Assembly: GCA_030770425.1 (NCBI GenBank)
Contig: JASJFT010000146.1
Location: 49,431 to 113,430, forward strand
DNA: 64,000 nt
DNA from: Darksidea phi
Lineage: Eukaryota; Ascomycota; Dothideomycetes; Pleosporales; Lentitheciaceae
Reading direction: 5' to 3'
Shown here piece by piece: positions 24,706-38,800 of the stretch; the first letter of the stretch is position 1, and each line of letters begins with the position of its first letter. The notes beneath the pieces were generated by a model. That model made no database searches. It was not told where the DNA came from and worked only from the letters and a program-made list of their open reading frames with translations. The position numbers and the translations under genes are program-made.

Positions 24706-27700
24706 AAGCTTTATTCTTAAAGTTATATTCTTTTTCTTATAACTTTATTTAATAGTAGTCTAACTACTCTAGTAATTCTTTTTATACTACGCCGTAATCT
24801 ATATATATATACTAGTAATTCTTTTCTTAGTCTAGTATCCTAGTTATTCTATCTCTTATCTAGGTATAAGAGTAGATAATATTCTACTCTATAAATATTT
24901 AAGTCTTATTCTTTATTTTTCTTTTAGATTCTAATAATATCTAAAGATTCTAAGACTTCTATAGCTTATTATTTTTATCTTATCTATTATATTCTTTACT
25001 CTAGTTATATAATACTATTAGCTTAATTATATTTAAACTATTAATTTACTAGTTATAAATATAAGATATTACTATTCTTAGCTTATTATAGTAAATATCT
25101 CTCTTAGAATATTTCTTATAGTTTAATAGTAACTAATAAGTTTCTTACTCGTACTAAGGAAGAGCGCTCTCGACTTCTATCTAAACTAGAGTCTATTAAG
25201 AATAAAGAGTTAGTTATTTAAGCTTATAAATAGTATATCTATATATAACTAGCTTAATATAATATTTATTAATATAAGCTTCTTAATTATAAGCTAGCTT
25301 CGATCTTTAAGTTAGAAAAGTTAGAATAGATAAAAGTTACTTAGTCTACTTCTTCTAGCTTATCTATATTACTATAGTAACCCTTACTATATAAGTCTAC
25401 TAATTTTTTTACTTTTCTAGATAGTTAGAAGTCTTTATCTCTAGATATTTCTAATAATACTATTTAACTAGATTTTAGTAGTCTTATAGATTCTTAACTA
25501 GTTTCTATATATTTTAGTTAGTAGACTATTCTACTTATTTAACTAAATATTTCTACTAATATTTAAACTTCTATAGTCCTTAAATTTCCTCGACCTTATA
25601 CTTCTTATCTTCGAGTTTAATATTAGTAGCTACTTTAGTATCTTCTAGTACTAGTTCTAGTAATAATATATAGAATACTAGGTATATTCTTATACCTTTA
25701 GCTAGCTTTAGTCTATAATTAATTAGTTCTATTTTTTCTTTAATTTTAAATAGTTTGATTTATAAATTATCTAATTTATTATATAGTTATTTAATTTTTA
25801 AATTTTATTATAAAAGAAAAACTTTATCCTCTCTCTTAAGGATTAGTCCCTTAAGTCTTCTTTTATTTACTATTTTAGCTATTATAAGGTTTCTACGTAC
25901 TATCTATATATTAAGTTCTTTATATAGTTCTTATATTAAATAGACTTTCTCTTCTATTCTAGTAGATATACTTTTAATATCCTTTAAATCTTTATAAGTT
26001 ATTAGCTTATATCTATAGTTTATATAATATAGTAAGTATCTAGTTATTATAAACTTCTTACTATTATATACTAATTATACTATTAGTAGTAATTTAATCT
26101 AGTTATTCTATAACTTATTAATATAGAATCTTAGATACTTTTTTAGAATCTAGTTTATTTATTCTATCTAACTATCTATCTATAAATAGAAGCTAATTAA
26201 TAGCTTCTTTTTAATATCTAGTTTTATAAGTAGTATACTCTAAAACTTTAAAGTAAATAGTTTATCCTTATTTATAAGAATCTATTCTAGTAATCTATAA
26301 TTAGTAATAAGTATCCTCTTAATCTTATAAGCTATATTTTCTACTATAATTAATTTATTTATTAGAATAAAGTATACTATTTTAGTTAATTAATCTACAA
26401 TTACTATAATAGTATTATATAATCTTTCTAATTCTAGTTTTAATAATAGTAGTAATTTTATTATAAAGTCTATTATAATATAAGTCTATAGTTATATAAG
26501 TAGTACTAGTAGTTAAAGTAATCTATAGGGCTTATATCTTTTAGGTTTATTCTTTAAATATTCTAAATAGTTATCTATTACTTTCTAAACTTTCTCTCTT
26601 ATATTAATAAGTAGGTATTCTTTATCTATATATCTAATTATTTTATTAATACCTAGATATTCTAGTATTCTACTCTTATAAATTTTCTATATTAAGTCTT
26701 TTCTAAGACTTAGTAGTATATAAGATCTTATCTCTAAGTCGTTTATTAGAGTAAAGTATTCTTTTTTATTAAAGTATATATTATCTTCTTCTAATATTCT
26801 ATTAATATTCTTAATAGTTTCTTAAATCTTATTTCTTTATTTTTTCTTAATATCTACTACTACTATAATTTTAGCTAGTCTTATATAGTTATATATAAGA
26901 GTTTTATTAGGTTCTTTTTATAGAACTAGTTTATATACGATAGGTTTATTAGTACCTTAAAGATTTAATTTTCTACTAAGAGTATCTACTACTTTATTTA
27001 GTATTTTTAGTTAATAGCTTATCTTAAAGTTATAATCTACTAGTAATTCCGACTATTAAAATTATTATTAGTTAAGTTTCTTTATAGTTATAAAGCTTAT
27101 AAGATTCTAATAGTTTATAATAATCTTAATCTTATACTTAGCTTTTATAAGCTATAGTCTCTATTATTCGAATACTAATATAATAGTATTAAGTTCCTTA
27201 TTATAAATATTATAGTTTACTTCTTTTTTACTAAACTTATATAAGTAGTAAAATACTAATCTCTATTTTTTATCTTCTTCTTACTAGATAAGTATTACTT
27301 CTAGTACGTAATCTAATACGTCTATTTCTACTCTAAGAGATTTTATTAGATTATATATCTATAATATAGATATTAATATAAATAGATTCTTAAGCTTATT
27401 AAAAGCTTTTTATTATTTTTAGTTCTACTAAAATTCTTTTTTCTTCTTAGTTATCTCTATAAGTAGAGATATAGTCTTTAAGTAATCTTTAATAAACTTC
27501 TAATAGAAGTTAATAAATTCTAAAAAGAATTATATATCCTTAACTAATATTAAAATTAACTATTTTCTTATAGTCTATACTTTCTTAAAGTCTATAGATA
27601 CTCCTTCTTATAAGATAATAAAATCTAGGTATTTAGTCTCTATTTTATAAAATTTATATTTATCTAGATAAAGTAGTAACTTATTCTATTAAAGCTTTTA

Positions 27701-30700
27701 TAGTACTTTCTTTATATATTCTTTATATTCTTTTAGTATTTCTTTACTATATATAAGAACGTTATCTAGATATACTATATAAAATATATCTAAGTATTTA
27801 TTTAATATTTTATTAATAACTAATTAAAATATTACTAGTATATTTATTAGTCTAAATAGTATAACTCTATACTTATAAAGTCTATATTAGGTCTTAAATA
27901 CTATATACTTCTTATACTCTTTTACTATTTAGATTCTATAGAATTCCTCCTAAATATTAAATTTTATAATCTACTTAACCTCTTAGAACTAGTCTATAAG
28001 TTTTTTAATTAATAGTAGTAAATATTTATTCTTCTTTATAATATTATTTAAACGTTTATAGTTTATATAAAGTTATAACTTTTTATTTTTCTTTAAAATA
28101 AATAGAATTAGTAATACTATAAAGTTTTAACTTTTCCTAATATATTCTCTTTCTAAATTCTTTATTAAGTACTTTTTTAATTCTTTCTATTAATCTACTA
28201 TTAATAAGTATATAGGTCTAGACTTAAGCTTTATATTCTATTCTAGATATATCTTATAATTCTATTCCTAGTACTTTAGTAAATTAGTTTTTAGATATTC
28301 TTTAAATAGCTCTTAGAACTTCTTATAGTCTTAAGATATTATTAGCTATAATTCTTTTTATACGATTACGACTCTTCGTATTATAATAATATTAACTCTC
28401 TATAGATTCTTCTTATAGATTCTTATAATCTTATAAGATAAAATTAAGTTTATTCTTTCTTTTTAAAATATATACTAGATCTTATAGCTAGATCTATCTA
28501 GTCTCCTAATTCTTATAACTTAAGCTATTTACTTATAGTCTAGTATTTTACGTAACTTTTAATTTATTTATAAATTATATATTACTAGCTAGTTATAATT
28601 AATAATTATATTAATATCTTTAATTTTTATAATATTAAATCTATAATAGTTTCTAATATTTCTTACTTTTAAGGTTACTTTTTATATTTTAAGATAAATT
28701 ATACCTTCTTTATATTCTATAGGTAATCTATCTTTAAAATCTACTTATATAAATTTTTTTTTAATCTAATAGAGAATTCTATATTTCTCTATTAATTTTA
28801 ATAATAGAAGTATAAACTTAACTTTACTATTTATAATAGCTTAGACTTTTTATTTATAAATTTACGTATCTACCTTTAATCTAGCTAGTTATTAGATATT
28901 CTCTTATATAATTTATAGAGTTATCTTTTAAATACTCTTATTAGTACGACTCTAGTATAGCTAATAATAATCTAGTTTTTTAATTCGTTATTATAAAGGT
29001 TCTATTCTTTAGAGGTATTCTCTAGTTCTTAGATTTTTTATTAGAGGGACGACTCGTCTAACTATTTTAACTTTAGGTCTTCTTCTCTCTTAATCCTATA
29101 AGATATTTTCTAGTTTAGTATCTATTATAGCTTTATTTTTAGATCCTCGTCTAGAAATAGTATATTCTAATTAATAGGCTTCGCGTTTACCTTATTATTT
29201 TAGGTATTATAATATCCCTACTATATACTTAAGACCTTTAGCTACCTACTAACTTTTAAGTTCTTAGAATTATTCTTATTTTATATTAGGTAGCCGTATT
29301 ACTCGTACTACTCTATAAGATATTCCTTTTTTTTTTAGATTTTAGTAGAAGATATCTTCTTCTCTTTTAGCTATAAGTTCTCTTTATACTAGATATAGAA
29401 TATATACCCTTTTATAATATATTTAATATAAGACTTTATAGTTAGGTTTCTTATATATAATTTTATAGTTAATATCCTACTTATAATCCTTAATATCTAC
29501 CTTAATTAGTCTATATAGCTATTACCCTATAATATACTTTATTAAGAAGTACTTTTTATATTTATTATTATAGTAGTTATTCTATTCTAGCTATTCTTAG
29601 TCTTCGTATTCTTTAATCTAGTTATTATAATTATAGAGATAGTATTCTACTATTAGATATTCTTTATTCTAAAGGTATATATATAGGTAATCCCTAGAAA
29701 GTATTATAACTTTCTTCTTTTATTATATATAATATTTATATTCTCCTATATACTATATAAATAGTAGATTTTTATAATCTAAACTATCTTAATTCTATAT
29801 TATTTTATAGTCTTCTAGTTCTTAGAGCTTTAAGGTCTAGTCTATTATCTATTAATCTTAATCGCCGGTAATATATACTAGCTTCGTTTCTCTAATATAG
29901 TATTTTATAATATATTAGCTAGTTCTATATATTTAATATTTATTATATACTAGTTATTAGAAAATATCTTCTATAGCTATTTTCCTTAACTTTAAGAGTA
30001 TTAATTTTCTTATTTTAAGTTCTAGATCTTCTTATTATCGAGAAACCTCCTTAATCTTATTCTACCTACTAATATTATACTATATCTTAGGTATTAAGTT
30101 AAATTTAGTTTCTTTTTTTTTATTATATCTAATTATATTTATATATCTAGCGCCGTCCTAGCTTTCTATACTTTTCTTTTTTTTACTATATTCTTTAATA
30201 AAGTATTTTTATATACTATAGTATAGATATATCTTTTTATCTTAATATTATTTTATCTCGTCTATTAGAACTTTTTATAACTTCCTATCTTATTCGTATT
30301 TTTTATTCTTTAGATATTTCTTTTTCTAAATTATATTAATATCTATTTTATCGTAACCCTTATAAAATCTATACTTTTAAACTACTTACTCTTTTCTACT
30401 TACTCTTACTAGTTCTATAGTATCTTATTTTTTAAGTACTCGTTTATATAGTCGATTATTAATATAGATTATTATCTTAATTAGTTCTATTAGGTCGTCT
30501 AATTTTTTAAATTAGACTAACTCGTTCTTAATTAGCTTCTTAAGTCTATTATAGTATATAACTATAAAAGATATATTATTCTAATTAATCTTATACTATA
30601 GCTATTTAAATTTAATAGTATATATATTTACTAACTTAATCTATCTTAGTCTTTAAATCTAGTATTTAATCTATTAGATTTTATTAATATCTCTAAAGAC

Positions 30701-31185
30701 TATATATATTTATTTCTTAAATAAATTCTAATCTTTAAATACTACCTTTATTTTATTATATTACTTTAATAAAAAGTTCTTATTAGCTATATAATTATTA
30801 ATTAGGAGTTATATTTATATAGCTACTTTACCTATTATATATATACTTATAGTAAGAATCTTATTCTAGTTACTAGTAAATATAGTAGAGTTAAACTAGT
30901 AGTATAGGTCTAATTATATAAGAAATAATCTTAAGTCTTTCTTTTTACTATTATATTTCTTTAGTATTAGAATTTTTAACTTTATTCTAAATCTCGCTCG
31001 TATTTATTATAGCGATTCTTATAGTAATATTATAGTCTACTATAACTTAACTATCTAAGCTACTTATTACTAAATTAGAGCTACTAGATTTATTACTAGT
31101 ATCTTAGTTATACTCTCTTTAGAGATATTATATAAGCTAGATAAAGTTATTATATTAATATAACTTTAGTTTAAAGTAGTTAATA
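24706..31185 (-). pseudogene. Element D gag-pol, RIP-degraded
   Basis: Minus-strand polyprotein. The RT box reads Y-L-D-N-V-L-I-Y-S-K at 27743-27772. The first catalytic Asp survives because its codon follows A (no TpG), while the second is now Asn. The integrase core is unusually readable at about 26.2-26.55 kb: I-D-F-I-I-K-L, then V-I-V-D-x-L-T-K, then I-T-N-Y-R with a downstream T/N-[D] segment. These correspond to the first catalytic Asp and the region leading to the second. A retained CpA at 26398-26399 is the TG of the Val codon in V-I-V-D. Gag should lie at about 29-31 kb but was not resolved. Confidence 0.85.
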
Positions 31186-31674
31186 TATTATATATTATAT
31201 ATACCTTTATATAGAATCTAGATTAAGACTAATAGAACGTTTATTATACTATTAGATTCTAATAGATTAAGATTAAGTTAACGAATTCTATTACTAGAAT
31301 AACTACTTAGGAAAAGATCTAATCTTATTTATAAGTATTAGGTAAAGAACTAAAGATTAACTATAAAGAATTAAGATAAAAAATTTAGAAGATTCTTTAC
31401 TCTCTTATATCTATTCTACTTTATCTTACTCTACTTACTCTATTTACTAAGATATAAATTAAGTAGATTATTATTAGTTATACTCTATTTACTCTATTTA
31501 CTAAGATATAGATTAAATAAATTATTATTAATTATACTCTATTTACTCTATTTACTAAGATATAGATTAAAGAGATTATTATTATATAATATTAGATTAC
31601 TAACTAAGCCCCTATCTTAGCTTCTAATCTTCTTAGAATACCCTATATTCTATAATTCGCGTAGGGTTATAATA
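31186..31674 (-). repeat. D 5' LTR (489 bp)
   Basis: tattatatattatatatacc to ...agggttataata. Identical in length to the left LTR and carrying the same 54-bp array. Confidence 0.92.
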
Positions 31675-34600
31675 ATCTAGTAGATATAAAATTATATATT
31701 TAGTATAAGATTTATATATAGAGTTTATTATAAGATAGTATAAAGAGATATTCTTAATATTATATATAATCTTAGTAAAGTATAAAGTCTAGTATTAATA
31801 TCTATATAATTTTTTAAAGATATTTTAGCTAGTATCTTATACTTAAGTTTAAGAGAGTAATAATTATTTCTATAACTATTAGTATAGTAGAGTATACGAA
31901 GTTAATTAATTTATTAATAAATTAATCTATAGTAAGAAGGATTAGTAGTACTATACTTATAAGAGTTTAGTTAAGAAGGTCTTTTAAAACTTTATTACTA
32001 AGGACTTCTAGTAGAAGGACTATTTATAGTCTATTTTTTACTTTATTATTAAAAGTATTATTTTTATTTAGTTAATTCTCTAGTATTCTACTTAGTATAT
32101 CTAGTTATATAACTTTTAAGTCTAGTTAATAAATAATCCTAAAGTTAAATTATAATAGGAACTTCGACTAGTAAATCTAGTATTATAATAGTACCTTTAT
32201 AGTTATAAAGTATTCTAAATTCTTATAATTAGTAACGATTTTAAATAATTTTATAATTCTTTAGAGTTCTAGTTACTATTCTTCTAAAGACTTAATAATT
32301 ATTAATAATTCTTTATTATAGATCTTATAATTATATTTAGTAATATTATATTTACTTAAAAAGTAGATAACTATATATAAAATATTATTATTATTATATT
32401 AGAAGAGGATACTATCTAATACCTAATTAGAAGTATTAGTTTCTAAGACTATCTTCTTAGTAAAGTCGTATATTACTAGTACTAGCGCTATAATAAAGAA
32501 ATTCTTAAGCGACTTAAAGATAATTATCTATTTAATAGTTTAGTTCTATAAAGTATTCTTATATAAAAGTTTATTAAGTAGAGTATATATCTTTAAGAAG
32601 TCTTAAATAAAGTATTAGTAAAAGTTTACGAAGTCTAGAAATTTCTATAGATCCTTTAGATAAGGGGGTTATATTTATTTTAAAATTATAGTAACTTTCT
32701 TAAAGTCTATTTTAATATTATTAGAGGAGATAATAAGTCTAAGGTATTTAGTCTTTATAACCTTAAACTTATATTTATAAATATTAATTTAAAGATTAGT
32801 ATTAATTAATCTCTAAACTACTTTTTAAACGTACTTCTAATATTCTTTTCTATTATCTAAGTAGACTAGGATATTATTAAGATACGTAGTATAGATATAG
32901 TCTAGTAGATTATAAAGAATATAATTAATATAATTTTAGAAGAATACTAGTATATTATAAAGATTAAAAGATATAACTAAAGTTTTAAAAAGTCTAAAAT
33001 ATATAATAAATACTATTTTCTACTTATATCCTTTAATAATATATAATTTATTAAAGGTAATAATAATATTAAGTTTAGTATATATCTTTATATTATAGAG
33101 AGTATTAAGAGTTTTTTAAATAAGAGGTAGTAAATAGTAGTTCTTAATAGTAATATTATTTAGGTCTTTATAGTCTTAATATATATATACTTTCTTATCT
33201 AGTTTTACTATTAGAAGTAGAGGGGTAGTATATTATATATAGGATTTTTAGATAAAACTCTTATCTAGATTATTATCTAGCTATTTACGTATAACTTAGA
33301 GTTTAAATAAAAAAAAGAATTAATTCTTTTAATATAGAGATTCTTTATTTAGAATAATATTAATCTTATAATTCTATACTTATCTTAGTAGAAGTTTATC
33401 TACTTTTTTAGGAAAAAATCCGGCTACTATATTCCTTAACTATTCTAAAAGTTTCTTTTTTAGCTTATTATTAGATAGAGGTAGTTTCTTTATTAGAAAC
33501 TTATTAATATTTAATTCTTTAATATCTTAAAGGTATAGGGTATATTTATAGTTAGTAAGAAATTTATAAAACTATAGTAGGAATTTATTTAGAAGAGTAG
33601 TTATAATTTTACTATCTAGAATATCTTTAAATTCTTCTTTAGTAAGATTTAGAATTTAGTCTTCTTTATTCTTTAGTAATATTTTAAGTACTTAGTCTAG
33701 CTTATTTTATATAATATAGGTAGCTTTTATATTAAATTATTTATAAAATTATATAAAGATTATAACTTATATAAGATAAATATTAGAGAAATTAAAAGGT
33801 TTATAATTTAGTTTAATTAATAAGAGAATATTAAGTAGTAGTAGTAGTTCTTTCTTAAATTTCTTTAAGTTAACTCGGCGTTCTCCTACTTATATAGCTA
33901 GGAGTAGTTTAGTTATAATATAATTTTATACTATAATTACTTAATATTCTAGAATTTTTTTATATTTAATATTTAAGTTTCTTATTTTATAGTAGAAGCG
34001 ATCTAGTATAAGTTTAAGAGGTAGGTCTATTAGAATTTCTCTATTCGATTAATAAAGATTATACTCGTTAATATCCTTAATATATAAAGATAGTTAATAA
34101 TTTATTATATTAGTATATAGCTTAGGGTATAATAGTTTAATTTTATCTAATATATTTTTACTAAAGGGGGTAGCTAAGAAAGCTACTTATATAATCTTAG
34201 TTTTATAGTAGTAATATTTCTAATAGTACTAAAAGTCTATATTAATTATTATTAATATTTAATTAATAGACGGGTTATATTTCTAAAGTTAAGAAAGACT
34301 AAGGATAATAGGGGTATTTTAGACGAGATTAGTAATATATAGTAAGTAATTTTCGTAGTAGTTCCTAATCTATATAAATAAGATAGTATATTAGATAAGT
34401 ATATTACTAGTATAGCTATTAACTAGTAAGAGCTTCTTTAGAAAGGATATAGTATAGATATTAATAGTATATTTTTAAGTAAAGATTTAGTTAAGAAAGA
34501 TAATAACTAAGTATTTACTATTAATAAAACTCTATATATTAATAGTAGTATATATAAGTAGAAAAGAAGTATAAATAAATAATAATTTACTATTTATAAA

Positions 34601-35598
34601 TCTAAGTTAAAGGGAGGCCTTTTTACTTAAAATAATTCGAATCTAGTATAGTTACTTATCTAATAATTCTTTCCTATCTAATCTTTAGTTACGATAATAA
34701 CTAGAAGTTATATATTTTTTAAGTTATTAATATAAGAGATACTTATAAAGAATAATACTAAGTTAACTAGTATATTAATATAGAGGGCTTTAGTCTTAAG
34801 TATAGAAGTTTTAGTTCTAATATATCCCTAGGGTTAATCTATAATATAATTAAAGAACGGATTATTAAATAGATATTAATAAGGAGATTAGTTATTAGTA
34901 TTCTAGTTATTATATTAAAACTAGAGACGGCCGTATTATAGTTATATATATTAGTTTTAGACCTACTAGTATTAAAGGTATTAAAACTAGATATATATTA
35001 CTTATTAATTCTAAAATATTTATTATATAGCTTATTCTTAATTCTAGACTCTATTAAATTACTTATTATTTCTCTTCTTTTCTTAGTATATATTTTTATA
35101 GTAGTCTATTTTACTATAATAGAAGTAGATATTAATAGTCTTATATTCTTTATAAAAGATATATAGGGTATATATTATATCTAGAATTATAAAGTTATTA
35201 GTATAGATTAAAACTATTATTAAAGAAGAAAATATAGGTACGAAGGTTAATTAGAGGGTATTACTTAGCTAGTTATTATTTAAGCGAAAGCTAGTATATA
35301 TACTTTTAATATATTCTTCTATTTATTTTCTTTTCTAGATTTATACGAAGAGTTTTACCTATTTCTTATAGTCTATATAGTTTAGTTATTTTTCTTAAAG
35401 AATAGTTATAGTATCTAGTATAGTAGAGACTTTAGTATATAGAACTTAAACTTTTTCTATATTAGTTTTTTCTACTTTAGTAGTCTATTTATAGAATTCG
35501 GCTTAGAAGTTTAAAAATAACTAGTTATTTATAATAACTTTATCGAATATAATACTTATCTTAATTTATTTATTAAAAGTAATATAGTAGATATTAAG
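31675..35598 (-). pseudogene. Element E gag-RT-RNase H middle segment
   Basis: Minus-strand continuation of E between the D and B1 insertions. The RT box T-Y-L-N-N-I-L-V-Y at about 32852-32887 derives from YLDD, with both Asp codons changed in TpG context. Sequence to its left should be RNase H and the start of integrase; sequence to its right should be protease and gag. I could not resolve a zinc knuckle. The right end carries the TSD ttaag (35594-35598) of B1. Confidence 0.8.
35594..35598. repeat. Left TSD of B1 (ttaag)
   Basis: An exact 5-bp copy occurs at 43460-43464, immediately after the right LTR. Confidence 0.85.
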
Positions 35599-35866
35599 TA
35601 TAGGACCCTAGGACTAAGTATAATTAACTAGGAGTTATAATAGCTAAGGTAGCCTTCTAATTAACTAATAGTAAAATTGGTATATTAAAGCTATTCTAAG
35701 ATAGCGCTATAAGAGTATAAGAATAGGGGGTTCTTATACCTAAATAGAACTTAGCGCGCTAAATAAGCTAACTACCTATTAGACTAATCCTTAGGATTAC
35801 CTAATCTACTAATTAAAATAGAAAATAAGTAAAATAACTAGATTACCTAAGGAATAGATTATAATA
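35599..35866 (-). repeat. B1 3' LTR (268 bp)
   Basis: tataggaccctaggactaag to ...gattataata. TG...CA ends have become TA...TA. It contains a retained TpG at 35678-35679 where the right LTR of B2 has CpG and the right LTR of B1 has TpA. Confidence 0.93.
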
Positions 35867-38800
35867 TTATCTCTCTTTTAGAATAAGGTCTTATCCTTAA
35901 GGGCCTAGTAAATAAATAATTAAGAAAAAATACTTTTAGAGGAGAAGAGAGAAGATAGGGGAAGTAGATAGATACTTATATTTATTATTCCCTATTTAAA
36001 AAATAATTTAACTAGTATTCTCTAAATTATCCTTAGAGTATATTAACGTTATATAGTTCTATATATATCTACTTATTTTACTATATAAATTATTATTTAA
36101 AAAATATTTTTCTAATATATATACTATATAACGCGCTTAGTATATCTAAAGAACGTTATAGAATATATAAGAGAATACTAATAACTTAATTTTTTATATT
36201 ATCTAGAAATTATATACGCGTAGTTCTACTAGAAGATAAGACTTACTTCTTTTATATTTCTACCTATAGTAAAGTAAAACTATAGAGGGGTACTCTAAGC
36301 TTAGAAATAGTTATTATAAGCTTTAGGTATTATACTATCTATTTTAGTAGACTATAAAGAAGAGAAGTTCTAAGCTTAAGGGTAATTACTATAAGCTCTA
36401 AGCTATATACTATCTATTTTAGTAGGTTATAAAAGAAAGGTACTCTAAGCCTAAGAGTAGTTACTCTAAGCTTTAGATATTACGTTACCTATTTTAACGG
36501 ACTATAAAGAATAGGGGCCTATACTTAGTACTAGTAGTTTTTCTAAGTTCCTATCTTAACTAATACCTTATCTTTTAACTAGGGGCTAAGAAACTTATCT
36601 TATAATACGGCTTCTAGCTACTAGACTAGTCGTTTAGGTAGACCTAGCTTATTAAGATACTTATTATAGAACTCTTTTACTTTTTAGATTATATTTATAA
36701 AATCGTTTATTAGATAATAAATTAAATCTAGGTTATAGCCTATCTATTCTATTTAATAGTAGAGCTTACTATAAATAATCTAGCTATTAAGAATATAGAC
36801 TACTAGTTACTTAGAATACCTATTTACTTCTATAACTAGTTCTTTAGAAAGTACTTAACTAGATAACGGGTCTTATATAGCTTTATATAATTTATCTATA
36901 TAGAAAATATTATATATCTTTATATAAAAGGGTAACTAAACTATATAGAAGTTATACCTTTAGCTAATAATAAGATAAGATTTATATATTTATTAATCTA
37001 ATTTTAGACTTAGTCTTAAAGTAGTAAATTCCTTAGATATAATATAGACTTAATTTCCTATATTAAAATCTAAGAAGTAGTATTTTTTATTAGCTTATTA
37101 GCTCTAGACTTTTTAAACTATTATAATATTAACTTAAACGTAGTCGTAAACCTATTAGACTATATTAGCTTAGATTTTTACGAATTCTTAGATTATTTAT
37201 ATAGTTATATTATCTAGTAATTTAAAAGATTTATAAACGTATTCTTACTAATTCTAGTAGTAATAAGTCTTATAGTCGAATTCGATCTTAAATAAAGAAA
37301 ATTCTATTATATTATATAAAAGAATTACCTAGACCTAGTCTATACTAGGTAGAAGATCGGACTAATTATTCTAATAGAAGTTTATAAAGGGGCGTAATTA
37401 TTAGTTTAACTATTAATTAAAAACTTTTATATTACTATTAGTCTATAAATAGTAGACTATAGATAATAACTAACTAATTTTTATAAATCTATATAATTTT
37501 TTTATAAAGCTTAATATAAACTATAAGTCTTAATCTAAGACTATAGTATATAGGGGACTAAAGACTCGCTATATATATATATAGTAAAGAGTAGTTATAT
37601 CTTTAATAGTAGTAGTCTTAAAATAAAGTAATAAGAAAGTATATTTTAATAATCTATATATTATTATAAATATATTATTATATTCTTTATAGTCCTTCGG
37701 AAAGCTTTTAAAGTTTATAAAGATATTCTTCTATATTTTCTTAAATATAGGGAGTAGTTTAAGAAGATTTAAAGTCTTATTTTAAGATTTATAACTCTAT
37801 TAGTACTACTTATAATTTCTTATATAATATTTTATATCCTTATTTATTATATTCTAATAGTATAGATCTTTTAGAAGTCTAATAGTTTTCTTTATACTTA
37901 GATAAGTAATAATCTACGTAGTATATACTATCTAGATAAGATAGATCTTAAAAAATTCTACTTTAAATACTACTAACTTCTCTTTTTAAAAAAGAAGCCT
38001 AAATAGGATTAAGAATAGATATTTACGTTCTTAATAGGCTAATTCTTACTCTAGTTTAAGTATAATATATATATAATTTTTATAAAGTATATAATTAAGA
38101 AGTAGATAAGAATAAGCTTTAATTTTATACTTAGGACCCTAAGTATTAGTAGTAGCTATTAAAATAACTATTATAGTAGAGATCTATCTAGAGGGAATAA
38201 AGATATAAGTTCTAGTAGCTTTATCTTTTTTCTTTTAAGTTTTTAACTTCTTCTATTTTTAAGAGAGGGTATCTATAATAATATTAGTAGTTCTAGAGTA
38301 ATAATAAATAGTATAATAGTAATCTATAAGTTTCTTAGTCTAATAAGCCTATTATAGGGTTAGTTTATACTTAGTTAAGAAATACTCTAGTACTTAGTAA
38401 TTAGTAATAACTTAAAAGGGTTTATTTAGTTATAATCCTATAAGTTAAGCTCTCTATTTATTTAAATCTCTTATAACTATAAGTATCTCTTTATTATAAA
38501 TCTTATAATTTATTTCTATAAACTTTATTATCTTTATAAAGTAGACTATAAATTATTAGATTCTATTATCTTAGAGCTATATAAAGATACTTACTAGAAC
38601 GTTATTACTTATATTAGTTTCTATATAGATCCTATAATAAAATAAGTAATATCTTATAATAATATCTGAATATAATAATACTTTACTTTTCTTAAATATA
38701 GCTCGCTTTTTAGGTCTAAAGGTATAGAATTTTCTCTTTTATAGTAGTTAGATAAGTAGGTAGACTATATAACTATAGTCTTTTAACTACTTATAGTAGT

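Larger units (their letters stand above)
24201..31674 (-). mobile_element. Ty3/Gypsy element D, complete, nested in E
   Basis: 7474-bp minus-strand element with two 489-bp LTRs (24201-24689, 31186-31674), a 5-bp TSD, a polypurine tract inside the left LTR, an RT box at 27743-27772 and an integrase core at about 26.2-26.6 kb. The LTRs contain an internal 3 x 54-bp array that is preserved in both. No second copy lies in this window, so the RIP must have been triggered by copies elsewhere in the genome. The two LTRs alone might also have acted as a repeat pair. Confidence 0.92.

Noticed and set aside
25755..25943. 62-codon open frame starting at TTG
   Set aside because: It lies on the plus strand inside the minus-oriented element D, starts with a non-ATG codon at one of the few residual TpG sites, is low-complexity and hydrophobic, and has no homologous frame elsewhere. 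It is a chance stop-free stretch.
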